Source: Antilocapra americana (taxonomy: Eukaryota > Chordata > Mammalia > Artiodactyla > Antilocapridae). Taken from it: a stretch of DNA of 64,000 bases. The notes beneath the pieces are model-generated. The model did no database searches, was not told the origin of the DNA, and was given only the letters and a program-made list of their open reading frames with translations. Position numbers and translations under genes: made by a program. How positions within the stretch are numbered: position 1 is the first letter of the stretch; every line of letters begins with the position of its first letter. Positions 1-12,321 of this stretch are shown piece after piece. Location: positions 12,525,564 through 12,589,563 of the forward strand of contig ML662449.1 of NCBI GenBank assembly GCA_007570785.1, in the 5' to 3' direction.

Positions 1-164
1 TGGACTATTGCCCGCCAGGCTCCTCTGTCCATGGGATTCTTCAGGCAAGAATACTGGAGTGGGTAGCCTATTCCTTCTCCAGGGGACCTTTCTAATCCCA
101 AGAATTGAACCGGGTCTCCTGCATTGCAGGCGGATTCTTTACCAGCTGAGCTACCAGGGAAGCC
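1..164 (-). mobile_element. Bov-tA SINE, cut by window edge
   Basis: This is antisense Bov-tA sequence: CCACTCCAGTATTCTTGCC appears as its complement, and the element ends at the tRNA-like head reading GAGCTACCAGGGAAGCC. The 3' part lies before base 1. Confidence 0.9.
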
Positions 165-1140
165 CTATTAGTTCCTTAGGATTCACTAAAATGACTGGAT
201 ATCTGAATATAACAAATTTGGAATTGCAGATTTTCAACTAAAGGATAGCTGCTTTGGTCAAGGAAATGTAGGTATTAGACAAGATATGTGGACCAAGTAG
301 GTGGCAATTGGAAGTGAATGCATTTTCCGTGACTCAACTGTCCTCTACTCAAAGGACTTCAGAGTTTGAAGAACACAACAGAACTGTGGTGGGTAAATTT
401 CAAAGAGATTCACAGATTTTGACATATAAATGAATGCCACCTTGATTTTCTACACCTGACACTGGAGCACAAACCCCACATGGGTCTAAGTGGTGGCACA
501 TCTACCTTATTATTGTGGCTCTGTTTCAAAGTAACAGATATTCACTGAGCATTTACTGTATTCCAAGGACTACGCTAAGCAATTTACATGTATCTTTTCC
601 TTCAAGAATAAACTGGTTGAACTGATAGTAATAAGTGATACTCACACAAGAGATGAATTGTCCTTGGAATTCTAGTGACAAATACGTGACCCCAAAACAT
701 ATGTTGAAGATATTGGCCATGCAGCCAAATTCTGAGCAATGTGTGGGTCTGCCTGATTCTGGGAAACACACTTTACTTGATGAAATTACTTTAGGCTTGT
801 GGGTGTTTTGATTAGCTTCAGCTGTACATAGCGCAGACTACAAAATAAACTATGCCTTTAAAGAAAACAGAAGTTTATTTCTCTCACTTAAAAGAAGTCA
901 AAAAGTGGAAAGTCCAGAGCTGCATGTCTTTTCCACGGTCCTCAGGGACACAAATTTCACTTATATTTTTGTTTTTATTAGCTATATTGTTATTATTTAT
1001 ACCTGCTTACTTCTGGCTTATTATCTATACCTGTTTTTTTTTAATGGCTGTTGTAAGGTTTAGAATATGCAGTTTTAATTTATCACAATTTGCCTTCAAA
1101 TAAATTGTGGTGGTCGTTTTGGCTTGTCTCAGGTCGGATT
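165..1140. other. Upstream flank, nothing recognised
   Basis: AT-rich unique-looking sequence with only short chance frames on either strand. I recognise no repeat family or gene. Confidence 0.5.
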
Positions 1141-1266
1141 TGGAGAAGGAAACGGCAACCCACTCCAGTATTCTTGCCTAGAGAATCCCATGGACAGAGG
1201 AGCCTGGCAGGCCATGGTCCACAGGGTCGCAGAGAGTTAGACACGACTGAAGCGCTAAGCACACAC
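1141..1266 (+). mobile_element. Bov-A monomer SINE fragment
   Basis: A single Bov-A unit, starting GGAGAAGGAAACGGCAACCC and ending ACACGACTGAAGCGCTAAGC. It lacks the tRNA-like head of Bov-tA. Confidence 0.85.
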
Positions 1267-1559
1267 CTTCAAGTAATAGTATAACACTTTACATATAATG
1301 TAAATTCTAACAATGTAATTCCATTTCCTGCTTCCACCCTTTGAATTCAAATAGTTACTGTGGTCAAGCATTACTTCCATATGTTATATAAATTTTGCTT
1401 TAAATAGTCAATTATCTTTAAAAATTATTTTAAGTGAAGGGAAAAATATTTTATACTAACTCATATAGTTTCCATTTCTGACACTTTCCATTCTTTAGTA
1501 TAAATCTAAGTTTCTATGTAGCACTGTTTTTCTATGCCAAAGAATTTGCTTTAACATTT

Positions 1560-2240
1560 TTTATAATGCAGTTCTGCTGGCAACATTCTCTCAGCATTTG
1601 TTTTCTTTAGCCTTCATTTATGAAAGATATCTTCTCTAAATATAGGATTCTATGTGACAGACTTTTTTCTTTCAGCACTTTAAAAACGCCCTTTCATTGT
1701 CTTCTGACTTGCATAGTTTCTAATTAGAAGTTAACTGAAATTATTTTTTTTTCTGTACATAATCTTTTATCCCCCACAGGCTGCTTTTTATCTTTTCTTA
1801 TCACAAGTTTTCAACAATTTAATGGTGTCTTTTGCAGTGGTTTTTGTGAGTATGTGGGAATATGTGTGTTTTTCCTACTGAGGGCTCACTGAGCTTGTCT
1901 CATAATTTTCATCAAATACAAAAACAGTATCAGCTCTATTACTTCAAATAATTTTTCTATCACCCTTCTTACCTTCCTCTCATCCATATTACACGTATAT
2001 TAGAATACTTGGTATTCTAATACTTTTCTTTTTTGTTGTTGTTGTTTCTCTAGAAATTCAATTTGTATACCTTTAATTTCTCTGTATCAGCATATAAAAC
2101 ATATTTGTAATAATTGTTTTAATATTTTGACTGCTAATTCTACCATCTCTGTAATTTCTAGATTTGTTTATTGACTGACTTTTTTTCTTGCTTATAGATT
2201 ATGTTTTCCTACTTTGTATGTCTTAGTGTTCTCACTAGTT
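1560..2240. mobile_element. Old L1-derived sequence
   Basis: T-rich sequence shows the wording of an old L1 non-coding region (TTTCTTTCAGCACTTTAAAA, then a CTTCTGACTTGCATAGTTTC variant). The same stretch recurs at about 43600-43720. Strand and subfamily are not assigned. Confidence 0.5.
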
Positions 2241-4447
2241 CCCAGGCATCTTAAGTGCTGATGTTCCCAGCACTTAAAAAGTAGGCAGGAAGAGCATAAA
2301 GCTGCCTCTATGCTATCATTGGCTCTGAGACTCCTGGATGCTATTAGTGACTTCTTTTCTGCTGTGCATTCTCTCCCTGGCTGATCTCATCCACTTCCGA
2401 AATTTCAATTACCATCTATATAATGGTAAACTCCAACTTGATCTTCAACTGTCCAGATCTCTCTTCAGGGCAGTAGAGTCCTGTATATAACTGCCCACCC
2501 CATTTCTCCACCTAGATTCAGAGCCATCTCAAATTCAGTATACCCAAAATGAAACTCATCAAATTCTCCCTCAAAAGCTGCTCAATGTCTTATATTCCCT
2601 AACTCAGTGAATGGTATCACTTGCTCATAGTCATACAAGCCAAACATCTGGGAGTCATTATCCTTCTCCTTCCACGTAGTAGGTGTTGTGGTTCTCCCTT
2701 TCTCAGCCTCCATTATTCTTTCTCTAGATTATGACCTCAGTTTTCATTGGGATATCTACACCTTCTCATCACAGCTTTGGATCTATAGGCAGAGTATACT
2801 TCGCTATCTTAAGATAACTAGACTCATGCCATCCCCTGGTCACCATGAATCAATTGATGAGACTTCTAAGAAAGGAGTTTTAGAAAGAGTTTATAAAAAT
2901 GACTCCCTCATCTTCTTGTACCTAGATAGTGAAACTCACAGCCACAAGAATTGTTGTCAACTATAAAGCCAATACTAAGGAAGAGCAATGAAACAAGAAA
3001 GAAGCATGTCCTTAATGACATCACTGACCTGTTGAATCATTCAGCCCTGTAGCCCATCTTTTCACTGGACTTTCTATCTAGACAGGTCAGCGTTGGTTTA
3101 TTGGTTAAGCTAGTTAAGAGTTGGGATTTTTGGTGCTTGCAATCCAAAGCATCATAACTGATAACTTTTCTTCACCCTTCACTCCCAAACACAGGTAATT
3201 TACTCACTAGGTTCTAGTAATTCTTTTACTTAAATAGTGTCTGATTTCCCTCAGTTCTGCCTCCTGCCACTGCCAGTGCCAGTTCAGGCTTTCATCTTTT
3301 TTAAATGAATAAAATGCATTTATAAAATGTATAGCTTACTAAAATTTGCTTCCAATCCTGGCACAACTTTCCATTGCTTCTAGAAAAGACTGCATTCTTT
3401 ACATATTATATGAGATTCTTCACAATCTGTCTCCTTTACCTTGCGTCTCTCCTCTAGTCATTGTCTTTAACCCCATCCTACCACCAGCAATAATGAACTC
3501 TTTACTGAACCAAAATATTCCTTGATCTCACACCTCTAGCACTATACCCTTGCTGCCCTAACCCTACCCATAATGCTCTCATTTACTTCTCCCTTTTCCT
3601 TCTTCCACCAAAGAACACAGACACACTGACTCCTAGTCATCCTCAAGTTTAAATGTTCTTTGAAGCATTTCCTGACCCTGTCTGAGTCTGGGATAGGTGT
3701 GTATCGAAGCATCTGGTAAACTTTTCTACTAAGGTATTTATTGCAGTTTGCTTACTTACCTGGCTCCTCTTCTGCACAGTAAGCATTTAGAAAACAATAA
3801 ATATTTCTTATACACTCCTGTATCTCTATTTCTGGGAACTGAAGAAGTACCTGAGACATACTATACTCAATACTGTTTTTTGAATATTAATTATGGAGCG
3901 TACAAACACAAGGATCCTTGACCCTGAAACTCTCTACCTGAAAGCCACAGCTTTTCCTGTATTTCTGATTTCTAAACATTAGTCCTTTTCTTCCAGAGTA
4001 TGGGGTTCTAGGTAGGCAGAGAAGGAAAACAAAAGATCTTGGGACAGGTTGCCTTTAGGTCTCTGGAATCCAGTAACATGTCCTGCCTTGCACCAACCTC
4101 CTCTACCATCTCTTCACACCTGGCTGTCCCACATGGTCGTAGACTTAGCTGACCAACCCAAAAGCATACTCAGACCTTGGTTCAAACTTCTCTTATTGCC
4201 AAACGAAAGTTGGTCAATGTACATACAGCAACTGTCAACTTTCCACTTAACTTTTGAACTTCTACTTTACAAAATTTGTAGTTCTTGAAAACTGTAGGCC
4301 TTAAAATTTTAGAAAATTTTTAACATGGATCAAGTAAGATACAGTGATCTTAACCTTGAGCTTTACCTTTGCTGGCGTTAAAGTTGGATGTGACTGAGTG
4401 AAGAAATGATGGGAATCTGAGGTGACGTTTTATAACCTGATTAAGAC
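2241..4447. other. Upstream flank with probable L2 3' end
   Basis: 2241-2690 resembles an old interspersed repeat that I cannot name. About 3420-3820 resembles an L2 LINE 3' end (CATTTCCTGACCCTG, then a T-rich part and AATAAATATTTCTT). No gene is seen. Confidence 0.35.
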
Positions 4448-4449
4448 AT

Positions 4450-4655
4450 CGGAATCAACTGGTGGCTCAGATGGTAAAGAATCTGCAATGCAGAAGCCCT
4501 GGGTTCCACCCCTGGGTCAGGAAGATCCGCTGGAGAAGGGGCCCGCTACCCAATCCAGTATTCTTGCCCAGAGAATCCCAAGGAGCCTGGAGGAGCTACA
4601 GTCCTTGGGGTCACAAAGAATCCGACAAGATCGAACGACTAACACCTTTCTACAA
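4450..4655 (+). mobile_element. Bov-tA SINE, diverged
   Basis: The tRNA-like head (GGTGGCTCAGATGGTAAAGA) is followed by CCAGTATTCTTGCCCAGAGA and a degraded end near GATCGAACGACTAAC. It is more diverged than the other copies and sits about 300 bases upstream of the CpG island. Confidence 0.85.
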
Positions 4656-4965
4656 GTCTTAGGTTAAAAAACAAACAAACAAAGAACCTTAAATTTAAGG
4701 CAGAGAGGATACATTTGCGGGAAGGGAGGGAAATGGGTATTTGTGATCCCGAATTTATGGGATAAAATTAAGCAGCAGGGAAGACCAAGATATGGTGAGG
4801 AAGTCAGATTTCACTGGGTACTTGGCGTGATGGGGCTAGAAGCTGGGGGTGGAGCTTCTAGTAAAAGGACTAGCCAAAAGTGGGATCCCTAACAGTACCA
4901 TAATACAAGGAGGGCCTTGTTCAGTCAGCAGCCTCGCTTAACACGTTCCCTTCCTTAGTGTGTCG

Positions 4966-4979
4966 GTGGCCATAGTAAC
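4966..4979. promoter_or_regulatory. X-box-like motif (RFX family)
   Basis: GTGGCC-AT-AGTAAC fits the X-box consensus GTNRCC, spacer of 0-3, RGYAAC at every position. It lies at the upstream edge of the CpG island, about 250 bases before the presumed start. Binding is not shown by sequence alone. Confidence 0.5.
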
Positions 4980-5005
4980 AGTAGGGCCGAGCCTCCACCC
5001 CGAGA

Positions 5006-5014
5006 GCATGCGCA
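5006..5014. promoter_or_regulatory. NRF1-like motif GCATGCGCA
   Basis: This matches the core of the NRF1 palindrome (TGCGCATGCGCA) over nine bases. It is placed within the CpG island upstream of the presumed start, as is usual for NRF1 sites. Confidence 0.45.
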
Positions 5015-5074
5015 GTTCAGACCGAACGCGGCCGCGTCCTCAACAACAAGGTACAGCTTTTTTCCTTCAGGCGA

Positions 5075-5087
5075 ACTACAACTCCCA
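5075..5087 (+). promoter_or_regulatory. ACTACAACTCCCA promoter motif
   Basis: This fits the ACTAYRNNNCCCR promoter element at all fixed positions. The element is associated with ZNF143/THAP11-type CpG promoters. It lies between the NRF1-like site and the GC boxes. Confidence 0.5.
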
Positions 5088-5199
5088 AGAGACCGCTCGG
5101 CGCCGCCGCCCCGCCTCCCGCGGCGGCCCCGCCCCGTCCCCCTCCCTCCAGCCCCGCCCTCCCCCTAGTCCCCGCCCCTCCCTCCGAGCGTGGGTCAGA

Positions 5200-5240
5200 G
5201 ACCCAGAGGCGGTGGAACCGTCGGGGGGCGCCGCCGCTGC

Positions 5241-5278
<38 letters not shown>

Positions 5279-5540
5279 CCAGCCTCGTCACGCGTTCGGA
5301 TTTGCCTCGAGCCCTGCCGGAGCGCAGCACGAAGCGAACCCCGCGGCTCTTCCTCCGCCCGCGGCTTCTCCGGCGTTCGGCTCCGCGGCCAACTTCCCCT
5401 CGCCAGGCTCGGCCGGCTGGCGAGCGAGGCGGCGGCGGCGCGCCGGGCTGCTTGCTCGCGCTGCCCGCGCACGCACACCTCTCCCCCCTCGCGCCGGGTC
5501 TCGGGGCCGTGCTGGGATTCCGGCCACCAGCAGTTGTCCG
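5200..5540 (+). other. PELI1: PELI1 exon 1 (non-coding), 3' boundary defined
   Basis: The exon ends at 5540, where a strong donor (GTGAGTGC) starts at 5541 inside the CpG island. The 5' end is an estimate: there is no TATA box, and such promoters usually start at several sites. I see no ATG between about 5200 and 5540, so translation must begin in exon 2. The exon contains the (CAG)11 tract at 5244-5276. Assignment as PELI1 exon 1 is inferred from the island, the donor, and the fact that exon 2 opens with an acceptor before the start codon. Confidence 0.75.
5244..5276 (+). repeat. (CAG)11 microsatellite in or beside 5' UTR
   Basis: Eleven perfect CAG units are followed by CAC CAG. The tract sits in the CpG island and, with the exon 1 estimate used here, inside the 5' UTR. 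No coding frame runs through it in the mature mRNA. Confidence 0.95.
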
Positions 5541-5941
5541 GTGAGTGCGGGGTCGCGGCGGGGCCGCCGAGGGGTGCGGGCCAGGCAGGCGCGCAACTTC
5601 CTCGGCAGCTTGCCGGGGCGGCCGGCCAGCCGGCCGGCGCTGCCCGCCCGCCTGCGCGCCCCCGCGCCGGAGGCGGCCGGGAGCGGAGAGTGCGGCGCCG
5701 GCACCCCGCGCCCTCGCGGGAGGAAGCGCCTTTGTCAGGAGCCGGCCCGGCGCGCCCTCCGCCTCTGCCGGGGAGCGGGCGCGCGGGTGGCCAAGTCCGA
5801 GCCCCGCGCCCGGCGCAGGGTCTCCAGCTGCCGGAGGGGAGCTCCGCGGAGGCGGGGAGCGAAACCGACTCCGAAGGAAACAAAAGGGGTGGTGGGCTTT
5901 TCTTTTGTTTGTGCGAAACTGGTAACTTCTTTTTCCTTTCC

Positions 5942-5949
5942 TTACGTAA
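5942..5949. promoter_or_regulatory. TTACGTAA palindrome, PAR-bZIP/NFIL3-type site
   Basis: This is a perfect 8-bp palindrome matching the core of NFIL3, DBP, HLF and TEF sites. It lies in intron 1 about 400 bases after the exon 1 donor, at the downstream edge of the island. Confidence 0.3.
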
Positions 5950-8900
5950 CACACACTTCCAAGTTAGTCATTCTTTGTATTCTGATTATTGTCATCATCT
6001 CTGCGTGTCCCTCGCGTTTCCTTTCATCTCTCGATCTCAGAGCACTTAAAAACACTAATTAATTACACCTCCGGGGCCCCGACGGAACAAGTTAATAAGC
6101 CCGTTTCTGTAAGTGGGTAAACTGAGGTCCAAAAGAGCTCTCTAATTGATGGATACGCTTGCTCCTCCACCGCACCTGGTGTCTGAAGACCTGAAAGCAT
6201 TTATGAGTAAGAACTCGTTCTCCAGTGCCTCGTGGAACAGTTAAAAGATGTTCCTTTTACTTACAGGCTAACTAAAGTGTAAAAGAGGTCGGGGCACTTG
6301 TTAGTAGTTCAAACAATAACTCTTCTTACATAGTGTTTGAATTTTAAAACCGCAGAAGTCTCATGAAAAGTACCCGGAGTGGGGGAAATAGTGTGATCAT
6401 AAACTCACCTCACCCATCTACTTCTAGTTTTTGTACATGTAGGTTTCTTACAAGGCAGACGAGCAGGGATGGAGGATGGGGGTGGGAGGACAGAGACTTT
6501 TTAACGTAGGCTTCACAGATTTTAATCACTGCACACAAGGAAATGTGTCTTGGTTTTAATAGCATCAACAGCCTTCCCATCGTTTAGTCATCAGATAATT
6601 GAGTGAGCGCTTTATCCATAGGTGCTGGTTGTGCTAAGAACTGAAGCTTTAAATATACGAAAAGGTCATCTGTTTGTTTTGGTTCAAAGACGGTGTGCTT
6701 CTCTTAGTCTGCAGAATGTTATTTTGTTTTCATAGCAGCTGATCTTTTGTTTAAGAACTGGCTTTGTCTTTTTCTACATTGAGTATGTAGAAAACCTTCA
6801 TAATTGAGCAGAAAGGTTGGAGTGTTTTTGTTGTTATTTACTTTGCATAGTAGTCTGAATTTAAATTTTTGAATTGTGGAGAAGGTTCAGTTTCTCCAGT
6901 TCTTGTTTCAGTTTATGGCGTTTTCTTGGTAACTAAGAAAATGTTTTCTCAGAGTGATCAGATTTATATCTTTCAAAACATTGTCCTTTTTGTACAAATA
7001 CAGCATATAAATCCCTTCTGTTTTTAATCGCACCAACAACCTCTTGTGGAGGAAGATAATTCTGAGGACGTTTATTTTGGTAGTTGACCCAAACTAGAAG
7101 GTACTGCAAATTTAAATCAAACATCATTTCTACTAGTTATTTCCTGAGATGAATAATGATCAGAACTGTAGTAACAAGCCTTTTTTTTATCCGCAATTCT
7201 CTTGAATTTAATTTTGTATTTTGTAGTTGCTCCTAGATTTTAGATTCTGGTGATTCCATCAGAAAAGGGAAAGATGTTCGTTATTTTGATATCATTCCCC
7301 CTCACCCCCGGTCTTCTAACCTGTTCTGTTTCTGTAGTATCTTGAAGGAGATCTTGACTTTACAACAAAGTTGAAAAATATAACAATTAAGTGTATGGAA
7401 AGATACATGTAGTGAAGTTATAATACTAAATCTAATAAATTTAAGACTTTTAAAGAGAAAACTGTAACCTAGATTTTTATTACTAACACATAAGTGCTGT
7501 CATAGAATAATAGTGGTATTTATTGATTTTAAAAAAGAAAAAGAGATCCTGGGAATTGTCTCTTCGAGGAAGATTTGGGGCCAGGGAGAAATCTGTGCTC
7601 CCCTTAATATTTTCATTGAAGTGACCTTACAGTCGGTTAAGTTGAACTTTTTCTGCAGCATTTACAAACCAGATTTATCAAAGGCATCTATTTGTACTTT
7701 AAGAAAGCTACTAACAGTGTCTGCTCAGTCACTGGGGTCCAAAGGCAGAAGTTAATGTTGACTGTGAAAAGGCTGGCATTGCTGGTTTCCTAGTTTCTTT
7801 GGAACCTCTTAAAGGAAATGACTGAAAAGTACAGGGCAGGCAACTGAGCCTAGTACTTGTAAGTGCTGCCGAGCCAAGTTTCAAGGCGAAGCCTAAATAT
7901 GTTTCCATCCGTCTTTGTTTCAGCTTCCTTTCAGGTTGTCAAAATGTCACTCCTATATGAAGAGTTCTGTGAATTCACAATATGCCTTATTGTGGTTGTC
8001 CAGCAGGTCAGAAGGACTGTGGTAGTCATGCTCTGAAGAACTGTTTTGAGACAGTTCTGTAGCTAAGAAGAGATTTAAGCTGGAAGACTTTGAAAACTAA
8101 CATTCTCACATAATACGCCTTATCATGGCACATCAGTAGAGACCTTTTCTCATATTTATTGAATCACAAAGACTTATATAGATTATTTTGTTGCATCTGT
8201 TTTAATTGTATCTGAAAACATAATGACAAGCACATGATGGCACTGAGAGGTGGTGCTAGAAGTTTCTTTGGAAAAATCATGCTGTTCCATGAAGTTACAT
8301 TTGTGTTTTTTAATTGAGGAGAATAAAAAAAATTTAAAAGAAGAAAGAAAATAGGTAGAATGAAGGAAACCTGATTAAGGTATTTTTTAAAGAGTACAAT
8401 ATTACAGATTCCTGGCAACAATATGTAAGGGACAAAATTCTAGCTCAAGTCAGTAAACAGTGAATTCCACTTAGCACTTTCTGTTTATAGATCTCTAGCC
8501 ATGTTTTCCAGATTCCCTCTAAATATATCACATAGGAAATGTAAATGGAAATCATTCCTTCAAGGGATTTGAGTTGTTGGTAGTTTTTTGTTTTGTTTTT
8601 TACACACAAGGTAGTGGGGGTTTATTGTTTTTCTTTGTTGAAGTTAGACCTCTGTTAGAGAACCGTTTCCCCCAGGCTAATGTGGGAAGTATTAGCCTGT
8701 ATTGTATTCCAATACAAGAAGTATTGGACACTGAAAGAACTAGATAAAATTTCAGGTTGTACCACTAGCTTTTAGATATATTCTCTTGAGCAGTTCTAAT
8801 AATTGTTCCTTCCAGAGGTTGAAAATAATTGCACGTAGTAGGTCCTACATAGTTTTTGTACTTGCTGAATGAATTTGCAAGATAAAGAGAAAGCACAAGA

Positions 8901-9799
8901 TTTCTTGAGTCAGAGAATTCATTTCATTTTAAATAGAAGTAACTAATTGAAACATGAACATCTGATTGAAGCCCTTCAATTAGCATAGCTTTCTTCAGAA
9001 GTAAACTCTAAAGGAAAGAGCTTCATCAAGTACTTTAAAAGAACTGAATTGCAAATGAGTCTAAGAAGACCTGGTTATTTTTTCAGAAATGTTGTACATA
9101 ATATTTTAGATATTTGGCTATGATAAACTCCATTTCAGAGAAATAGAGTTCTACAATTACTACTTGTATCACCCCTGTAATACTTTTTTACACTTCAAAA
9201 TACCATTTACAGAAAATAGAATATGTTGCTGGTGCCTATGAGAAAATCCTGACATTTGTCATCCCCCAGTTAATCTTGACCATCCATGTAGTTAAAATAG
9301 TTTTTAATTGAATACACATGTAAGTTAGTTATTTACTTCCTTTTTGAGGAGTTTATTGCTGATCTGTTATTTTATAATGTACCTCTTGGGATGTTGCTAC
9401 TTCTAAAAATATGTATTCCCCCCGCTCAGTTTCCCACCAAGTTCTGCGGTTTTTCCTATTAATTTTTTGGCTGCAATTTGCTTTTCCCCTAAATTGTCTA
9501 AAATGAGCTAAGAAATGTTGAAACATACTTGACAAGAAATACAGTCAGTAATTTATTATGCTAAGCTTCAGCTAAATTTCAAAATACAAGGTTTGTTGAA
9601 TCTATTATAGAAATAGGAATTTACTTACTTTAAAGGGGGCGGATATAGCTAGTAGATTTCATCTTGGGTACCAAATCTGATTGCCTGGTGGTGACTGCCT
9701 AGAGTGCCATGTGGAAAACATGGAGTCCTGGTTCAGACTCAGCAGGACAGAGTGCTGTGATTAGCAATTTCTGCTGTTGGGTGGGCTGTGCACTTTTGG

Positions 9800-10670
9800 C
9801 ATGAATACCAAATATTCATTTAGTATTTTTTGGATGCCTTTTATGTGTCAAGCATTGGTCTAAATGCTAATAGCACACAAACTAAAATCTCTGCCTTATG
9901 GTGTTTACATTTTAGTAATGACACAGACAATAAAATAAACAAGTCAAATATTTTGTGTTTTAATGACAAATGACCTGGATTCTTTTAAGAAATAAATAGC
10001 AAGAAATCAGAGAGGGAGGGGGAATATCACTTTTAAAAGCAACTCAAGGGTTATATCCATCAAATGCATTGTATGGTCCTTAGATCCTGCTTTGAGCAAA
10101 CTAACTATAAAAGACAATGATGAAAAATTTGGGAAATTTGGGCATTGGGATATTTAATAAAAAGGAATTGTTATTTTTTATGGTATAATGTATTGAACAT
10201 GTAATGTAGTTTTAAAACAAGAGCCTTTTGGAGATATATATTTATGAATTAAAATATGATACCCGAAGTTTTTACTTTAAAATAATTTGGAGGGGAGAGG
10301 AGCATAGATGAAACAGTATTGGCCACGTATTGAAAGTTGTTGAAACTGGATAATGGATACATGAGTTTCTTACTTTCTACTTCTGTGTGTATTTGAAAAT
10401 TTCTGTAATTAACAGTTTTACACAAACACACACACAAAGCAGAAAGAGAGAAGAGGGGATGTATGGGGTGGGAGTGCGGAGGTAATGATTATTTGAGTAA
10501 AGACCTGAAGGAGTTGAGAGCAAAAGCCTTGGGGCTAATTTTGGGGCAGGACATTCCAAGTGGAGGGAAGAGGAATTACAGTGACCCTGAGGTTGAAGTT
10601 TGATTGGAAGACAAGAAATTAGAAGAAAATCACTGTGTCTCAGTTAGAGTGAGAGAGAATAGCAGGGGAT
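9800..10670. repeat. Possible old interspersed repeat
   Basis: The stretch from CATTTAGTATTTTTTGGATG through the purine-rich 10490-10620 part (GACCTGAAGGAGTTGAGAG, GGGGCAGGACATTCCAAG) resembles in wording the block at 62570-63400. I do not assign a family. A CA-rich run lies at 10422-10437. Confidence 0.35.
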
Positions 10671-10680
10671 AGTCAGAAAT

Positions 10681-10907
10681 ACGGGGCTTCCCAGGGGGCA
10701 CTTGTGATAAAGAACCCACCTGCCAATGCAGGAGACTGAAGAGACATGGGTTCAATCCCTGGGTCAGGAAGATGCCCTGGAGGAGGGCATGGCAACCCAC
10801 TCCAGTATTCTTGCTTAGAGAATCCCATGGACAGAAGTGTCTGGTGGGCTGTGGTCCTTAGGGTGGCAAAGAGTCAGACACAACTGAAGCAACTTAGCAG
10901 CAGCAGG
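10681..10907 (+). mobile_element. Bov-tA SINE with exact target duplication
   Basis: The element runs from the tRNA-like head to an (AGC) tail at 10896-10907. It is flanked by the 10-bp direct repeat AGTCAGAAAT at 10671-10680 and 10908-10917. Confidence 0.92.
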
Positions 10908-11036
10908 AGTCAGAAATGTAAATGGAAGGTAGAGGAAACCAGCTGGTATAGGACTTGGTTGTCCATCCTTCCTTTAGAGTAAAGAAATTTATCTTATACA
11001 CTTACCTAAAATAAGTCTTTAGCCACCCTGGAAGCT

Positions 11037-11293
11037 CTGCTGCTGCTAAGTCGCTTCAGTCATGTCCAACTCTGTGCGACCCCATAGATGGCAGCCCACC
11101 AGGCTCCTCTGTTACTGGGATTCTCCAGGTAAGAATATTGGAGTGGGTTGCCATTTCCTTCTCCAAAGCATGCATGCATGCTAAGTTGCTTCGGTCATGT
11201 CCGACTCTGTCCAACCCTATAGACGGCAGCCCACCAGGCTCCTCCGTCCACAGGACTCTCTAGGCAAGTGTGGGTTGCCATTTCCTTCTCCAT
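11037..11293 (-). mobile_element. Bov-A2 dimeric SINE
   Basis: Two similar Bov-A units lie in tandem, antisense. On the + strand each has a CTAAGTCGCTTC-like start, CCACCAGGCTCCTC and GGGTTGCCATTTCCTTCTCC. They are joined by a GCATGCATGCATGC linker. The GCTGCTGCT at 11038 is the reversed (AGC) tail. Confidence 0.88.
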
Positions 11294-12321
11294 CAACAAT
11301 ACTAGCATTACTCAAATATTTTTGAAACTTTTTAAAAATTGCCTTCTAAGCCAGTTTAAGAGCCACACATGGAAATAGCTCATTGCTTTCTATTTACTCC
11401 TGTTTTTAAGGAAAAAGGAGGTATTAGCTACATGGTATCTCATTTTATTTATCAGATATGACTCAAAGGATTTTAACAGAAAGAAAATAGGAAATAACTT
11501 CAGGCTATTTGTGAATATCAGATCTACTCTGAGAAGGCCATTATTGTTTCTGAAAATCAGATTTGCTCATAGACTAAAGAGGAGTTTTAATTATGTCCTA
11601 GACAGTTGTAGCATCATTTAGAATCAGGATATAACCTGTGAGAATGACTAACATGGAAGAGGCTATACTCATTTGGATATTTAAGTTCTGTCTCATACAT
11701 GAAACCACATAACATATACACACAAGACCATGCATATTTCTTAATACTTAAGTATTCAAAAGAGTCATTGCTGATAAGTTTTGTGTCATGCATCCAAAAT
11801 GGAAGAGATGGCATTTATCATCATCATCAAGCTGTATAACTTTCTTGTTGCTGTGGCATACGTTTGGAAATTGAAAGACTAGCATGCGTTTAGTGCTAGG
11901 AATCTGGCTTTCAAGTGTTCTTGTGTTCATGTTTCAAATCTCAGATTAGAAGTTGTTTCAAGAACATGCTGATTTCCCATGAAGAACTCCTTTTAAGTCT
12001 TTATTAAGATTACAGAAAAATCAGACCACCCATCCTCCGAGTGTTTGAATGCTCCTCTTCCCCGAAAAAAACCTCCATCAATAGGAGTTTTTTTAATCAT
12101 CTACTTATAGACAATGTAGATGTAAAGATTATTAGTTTTGAAAATTTTTGTACGAGTTCATTTTTTTAATAGGAATGTTTTTGAACCTGAGAAACTTAAC
12201 ATTTAGTAAACATTGAATAAAGAAAACATCCTTTTTCTAGTTAACTATGCATAACAAGAAGATGCAATATTTTCTTTAACCAATAATATGATATGTAGAT
12301 CTCTGCAATGAGATCAAACTA

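Larger units (their letters stand above)
4950..5900. promoter_or_regulatory. PELI1: CpG-island promoter of PELI1
   Basis: This is a sharp switch from AT-rich flank to about 950 bases of very GC-rich, CpG-dense DNA around exon 1. Repeated GC boxes of the SP1 type (for example CCCCGCCC at 5152-5159 and 5170-5177) lie just before the presumed start. There is no TATA box. Long open frames on both strands here result from stop-poor GC-rich sequence and are not genes. Confidence 0.85.

Noticed and set aside
5017..5952. Long overlapping open frames on both strands of the CpG island (up to 311 codons)
   Set aside because: They overlap each other in several frames, are Arg/Pro/Ala/Gly-rich and exist because GC-rich DNA has few stops. 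They cross the exon 1 donor and match no protein I know.
8674..8718. Two short inverted repeats (AGGCTAAT/ATTAGCCT and TTGTATT/AATACAA)
   Set aside because: Stems of 7-8 bases in AT-rich DNA are expected by chance. There is no other support.
11160..11185. GCATGCATGCATGC repeat as a possible regulatory array
   Set aside because: It is the linker between the two units of a Bov-A2 SINE.
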